DNA from: JAOXRU01 sp965247735
GTDB taxonomy: Bacteria; Bacteroidota; Bacteroidia; Flavobacteriales; Flavobacteriaceae
Reading direction: 5' to 3'
Length of the DNA stretch: 64,000 nucleotides
Assembly (NCBI GenBank): GCA_965247735.1
Contig: CBDFHN010000002.1
Location: 744,001-808,000, forward strand
Shown: positions 61,715 to 64,000 of the stretch, one piece after another
Layout of the letters: each line of letters opens with the position of its first letter
How positions within the stretch are numbered: the stretch's first letter is position 1
Translations under genes and position numbers: made by a program
Notes under the pieces: generated by a model
The model's input: only the letters and a program-made list of their open reading frames with translations
Databases searched by the model: none
Told to the model about the DNA's origin: nothing

Positions 61715-62809
61715 TTATTTAATTAGGTATTCTATCATATCACAAATTAATTTTTCAAAATTTTGTAATGTGCTTTTTTTATTTTCTAAATTCATATCTA
61801 CAATACACTTAACCACTTTTTCTTTGGTGGTTAACTTGAATGTTTTTAGGTAAATTGATTCGTCCTCATTTAATCCTAATTTATTGATATAGTCTTTTAA
61901 AGTCTCTTCCCATTTGTCCCAATCTTTAGGGTCTTTTAATAATTCATCCATCTTACTCCGTTCCTCCAACCAATCTTTTGATTCAGCATACTTCCATAAT
62001 TCAGGAGGATATAATTCTTCTAAAGTAATCGGGATTATTAATCCTTTTTGGAAAATTGGAATAATATTTTTTGCATAATCAGGTCTTAGTTTGAATACTT
62101 TAAATGAGTTTGCACCGGAACTATCTGTCTTAATTACCCTATTTATTTCAGTATTTGCATCAATGCCTGCTTGGTCACCATCTAGTAATCCAATACATTT
62201 AATTAATTTACCATCATTATCTTTATTTAATAAATTTGCCCAAACAACTATTTGATTTGCAACCCAACTAGCACCAGCACTTCTTTGGGATTTAATTTCT
62301 ATTTTATCAATAAACTCTGGTTTAAATAGTTGAATAGCTTCTTTTATTATAATTGCATCTGTTGGGCCTTCAACTATTATAGTTGGTTTCTTTTGTTTAT
62401 ATAAATCACTAGAAAAAAGAATACTTCTTTCCGTGTGCTTAATTACTTCTGTCAGTTCGGTAATCCAATTAGAATCATTGAAAAAAAGCAATTTCCATAT
62501 AGATGAAAAATTACTTTTATATTCTTCAAATTGAGTGATTCCTACAATAATTGTTGGTGTTTTTAGCGTTTTATTCCGAGAGATTTCTTTTAATAATAAT
62601 TCACCTCCATTAGGCACTGGTTCTTGATTTGGTCTTAGTGGCAATAATAAGTCTACAATTAGTAAGTCATATTTTGTTTGCTTTAACTGTATTTGCGCAC
62701 TAATACTATCAATAACAGTATCAATATTGAAGTTTTCAGAAATAGCTTTTATAACAGATACAATTTTAGCAATTTTATCATTGTTGTCATCTACAATTAG
62801 GATATTCAT
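61715..62809 (-). CDS. Receiver-TOPRIM fusion protein
   Basis: 364 residues. The N-terminal 1-130 is a receiver domain: acidic pair Asp7-Asp8 and phospho-acceptor Asp53 in IVDLLLP. A TOPRIM domain follows, with Glu147 and Asp151 in VEGPTDAIIIKEA and Asp210/Asp212 in LLDGDQAG, as in OLD nucleases and topoisomerases. The rest (about 250-364) is helical and of unknown type. The fusion suggests a nuclease or DNA-handling activity switched by phosphorylation. The start overlaps the preceding receiver gene by 4 nt. I know no named system with this order. Confidence 0.8.
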   Translation of the reverse strand: MNILIVDDNNDKIAKIVSVIKAISENFNIDTVIDSISAQIQLKQTKYDLLIVDLLLPLRPNQEPVPNGGELLLKEISRNKTLKTPTIIVGITQFEEYKSNFSSIWKLLFFNDSNWITELTEVIKHTERSILFSSDLYKQKKPTIIVEGPTDAIIIKEAIQLFKPEFIDKIEIKSQRSAGASWVANQIVVWANLLNKDNDGKLIKCIGLLDGDQAGIDANTEINRVIKTDSSGANSFKVFKLRPDYAKNIIPIFQKGLIIPITLEELYPPELWKYAESKDWLEERSKMDELLKDPKDWDKWEETLKDYINKLGLNEDESIYLKTFKLTTKEKVVKCIVDMNLENKKSTLQNFEKLICDMIEYLIK

Positions 62810-63264
62810 ACTCTATTCATATAGGATTTAATTAGCAAATCTAATTCAGTTTTCCAATTGTCTTCACGAGTATTGTAGTATGCAACACCTTTGTATAGGT
62901 TTGGGAATTCTTCAGTAAGTAACTTGTTTAAATGCTCAAGGGTTACGGATGTATCACTTTCCCCAAAATCATCAAACATTGTTATAAGGACAGTGTCAAT
63001 AGGCTTTTTTTTACGAGTAATTTCTTTTAAAATCTTATATCCACCAAATTTCTCAAAATTGCCACCAGATTCGTTGATGTTTTTATCCCAAGTTGGGATA
63101 CTCATATCGAGAAGTAACAAGTCGTATTTAACTTTTATAAGTTCTCTGAGACCACTTTGATATGATTCTTTTATAACAAGACTAGAATAACCGTAAAAAT
63201 TTAAAAGAAATTCTTTTATATCTTCTATCTTTTTTTTATCATCTTCAATTAATAGTATTTTCAT
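62806..63264 (-). CDS. Single-domain receiver protein
   Basis: 152 residues that form one receiver domain: acidic pair Asp8-Asp9 (IEDDK), phospho-acceptor Asp53 (LLDMSIP), conserved Thr in LITMFDD. No output domain. A large loop around 57-75 (TWDKNINESGGNFEKFG) is longer than usual. It lies 4 nt after the ATPase gene and overlaps the REC-TOPRIM gene by 4 nt (ATGA), so the three are one operon. Confidence 0.85.
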   Translation of the reverse strand: MKILLIEDDKKKIEDIKEFLLNFYGYSSLVIKESYQSGLRELIKVKYDLLLLDMSIPTWDKNINESGGNFEKFGGYKILKEITRKKKPIDTVLITMFDDFGESDTSVTLEHLNKLLTEEFPNLYKGVAYYNTREDNWKTELDLLIKSYMNRV

Positions 63265-63268
63265 TTTA

Positions 63269-64000
63269 TTATTTTTCTGTTTGGTAAATGCGAACTTCCA
63301 AACTTATTGAAATATTTATGTTGTTCTTTTTGACTTCATAATCAAATGCACAATTTTTCATTTGCATATCTACCGCTAATATTCGTCTGATTTTATCAAA
63401 CCCACTACCTCCTTCAATATTAATTTTGGAGTAATCATTTCGATTCTCTTCCCAATTTGTCTTAACCTCCTTGAGAGTTGTTATAATTTCATCTTTTAAT
63501 TTAACATCAAAATCATTGGAAATAGATATTTTTAAAATGTTATCATCAATTATTTTAGAATTAATTATAACGTTTCTTTTTGATTTAACTAAACCAGAAT
63601 GCTTAATAATATTATCCAATAATATTCTTACAATGTAAATAAGATTTGTTGTGCCACTTGCAAATGGTAAGTTTATTTCTTCTTGTATTTTTGCAATTAT
63701 ATTTTCATTTGGATAAATGGTATTCGTAATTTCAAGAGCAGTTTGAATAATTGTTTGAACATCTAGAACTAATTCAGATGATGGGTTTGAAATATTGAAC
63801 CATTCAGATATATTTTCCAATTCATTTATAATATCTGTTTGGCATTTTGAAATGGAACTTGTAATATCAATAAACGAGCCTTCATTTATTATTGCCCTGA
63901 TTTTTTTGTCAAAAGAGTTAATAAGCTTAATATATTCGTCTTTTATATCGTTTTTTAACATTGTCCGTATCTCCTTTAATTTAATCTCTATAATTGCTTC
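63269..64000 (-). CDS. GHKL ATPase, histidine-kinase-like, cut by the window edge
   Basis: The frame remains open to position 64000 (reading EAIIEIKLKEIRT before the Met at 63961), so the true start is probably outside the window. The visible part has a helical segment, then a HATPase/GHKL domain: N-box IVRILLDNIIKHSG (Asn117 from the Met at 63961), ISISNDF strand and G-box GGSGFDKI. No H-box histidine is evident in the visible part, so it may not be a classical kinase. With the two receiver genes behind it, it forms a phosphorelay-like operon. Confidence 0.75.
   Translation of the reverse strand, partial: EAIIEIKLKEIRTMLKNDIKDEYIKLINSFDKKIRAIINEGSFIDITSSISKCQTDIINELENISEWFNISNPSSELVLDVQTIIQTALEITNTIYPNENIIAKIQEEINLPFASGTTNLIYIVRILLDNIIKHSGLVKSKRNVIINSKIIDDNILKISISNDFDVKLKDEIITTLKEVKTNWEENRNDYSKINIEGGSGFDKIRRILAVDMQMKNCAFDYEVKKNNINISISLEVRIYQTEK

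Larger units (their letters stand above)
52749..64000. mobile_element. Integrative mobilizable element, left part
   Basis: From the end of mnmE the content changes. It holds a tyrosine integrase, an excisionase-like HTH, a helicase, a primase-like protein, MobC and relaxase, all on the plus strand and with short gaps. These are the parts of a mobilizable element of the kind found in Bacteroidota. No conjugation (tra) genes are in view. Downstream cargo includes the sigma-dCas12f locus and the REC/TOPRIM operon. The right boundary was not found, so the extent given is a minimum and the cargo assignment is inference. Confidence 0.6.

Noticed and set aside
61650..61853. A 67-residue frame on the plus strand after the guide RNA.
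   Set aside because: It mostly overlaps the REC-TOPRIM gene on the other strand and has no family features or plausible start region. It is a shadow frame.
63270..63290. TTCTGTTTGGTAAATG resembles the mnmE attachment site and could be the right end of the element.
   Set aside because: It lies inside the coding end of the GHKL ATPase gene, needs a one-base deletion and differs at the end. It is a coincidence of coding sequence.

Overview
The window is chromosomal DNA of a member of the Flavobacteriaceae (Bacteroidota). The evidence is low GC, promoters of the Bacteroidota type (TTG, about 20 nt, TAnnTTTG), gliding genes gldF and gldG, a type IX secretion sorting tail, a secreted-protein and lipoprotein repertoire typical of the group, a MurA with Asp at the fosfomycin-target position, and family-specific genes such as DUF4290, DUF2911 and the flavobacterial START-like protein. 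No species can be named from the sequence.

Positions 1-52750 are ordinary core and near-core chromosome. In order they hold a PIG-L deacetylase / 33-residue membrane peptide / sodium:solute symporter operon; a nitrilase convergent with a B12-type radical SAM protein; an ECF sigma factor with a membrane protein and an alpha/beta hydrolase; a DUF2520-KdsC-Maf operon; a Crp/Fnr regulator divergent from a membrane protein, a group III truncated haemoglobin and the cytochrome c maturation fusion CcsBA; aquaporin, an M20 amidohydrolase and an acyltransferase-like membrane protein; MurA with DUF4290; RecQ, Fmt and HU; YqgE, a class IV aminotransferase, a START-like protein and tRNA-Met; an outer-membrane beta-barrel protein, a membrane-bound LuxR regulator, a GlxA/AraC regulator and a secreted DJ-1 protein; PurC, PhoH, a SAM hydroxide adenosyltransferase, GldF, GldG and DnaN; an acyl-CoA dehydrogenase; and MnmE.

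From the 3' end of mnmE (52731-52748) an integrative, mobilizable element begins. It has a tyrosine integrase preceded by a dense cluster of palindromes and repeats, an excisionase-like HTH protein, an SF3-like helicase, a TOPRIM primase-like protein behind an iteron-like repeat field, MobC and relaxase genes, and a membrane coiled-coil protein. The right end of the element was not found and probably lies beyond the window.

The cargo is the most interesting part. An ECF sigma factor carrying two sigma-4-like segments (59588-60367) is followed one base later by a nuclease-dead, C-terminally truncated Cas12f/TnpB homologue (60369-61466). Immediately downstream is an RNA that folds like a Cas12f guide RNA scaffold, ending in ATACAAC followed by a candidate guide (61549 onward). 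This architecture fits RNA-guided transcription: the dead Cas12f-guide complex would position the sigma factor and RNA polymerase at a chosen promoterless site. A long nested-hairpin 5' leader and a divergent small HTH repressor with a 16-bp palindromic operator candidate precede the operon. To the right, on the other strand, lies a tight operon of a GHKL ATPase (cut by the window edge), a lone receiver protein and a receiver-TOPRIM fusion. It is an unfamiliar phosphorelay-like nuclease module that could be a defence system.
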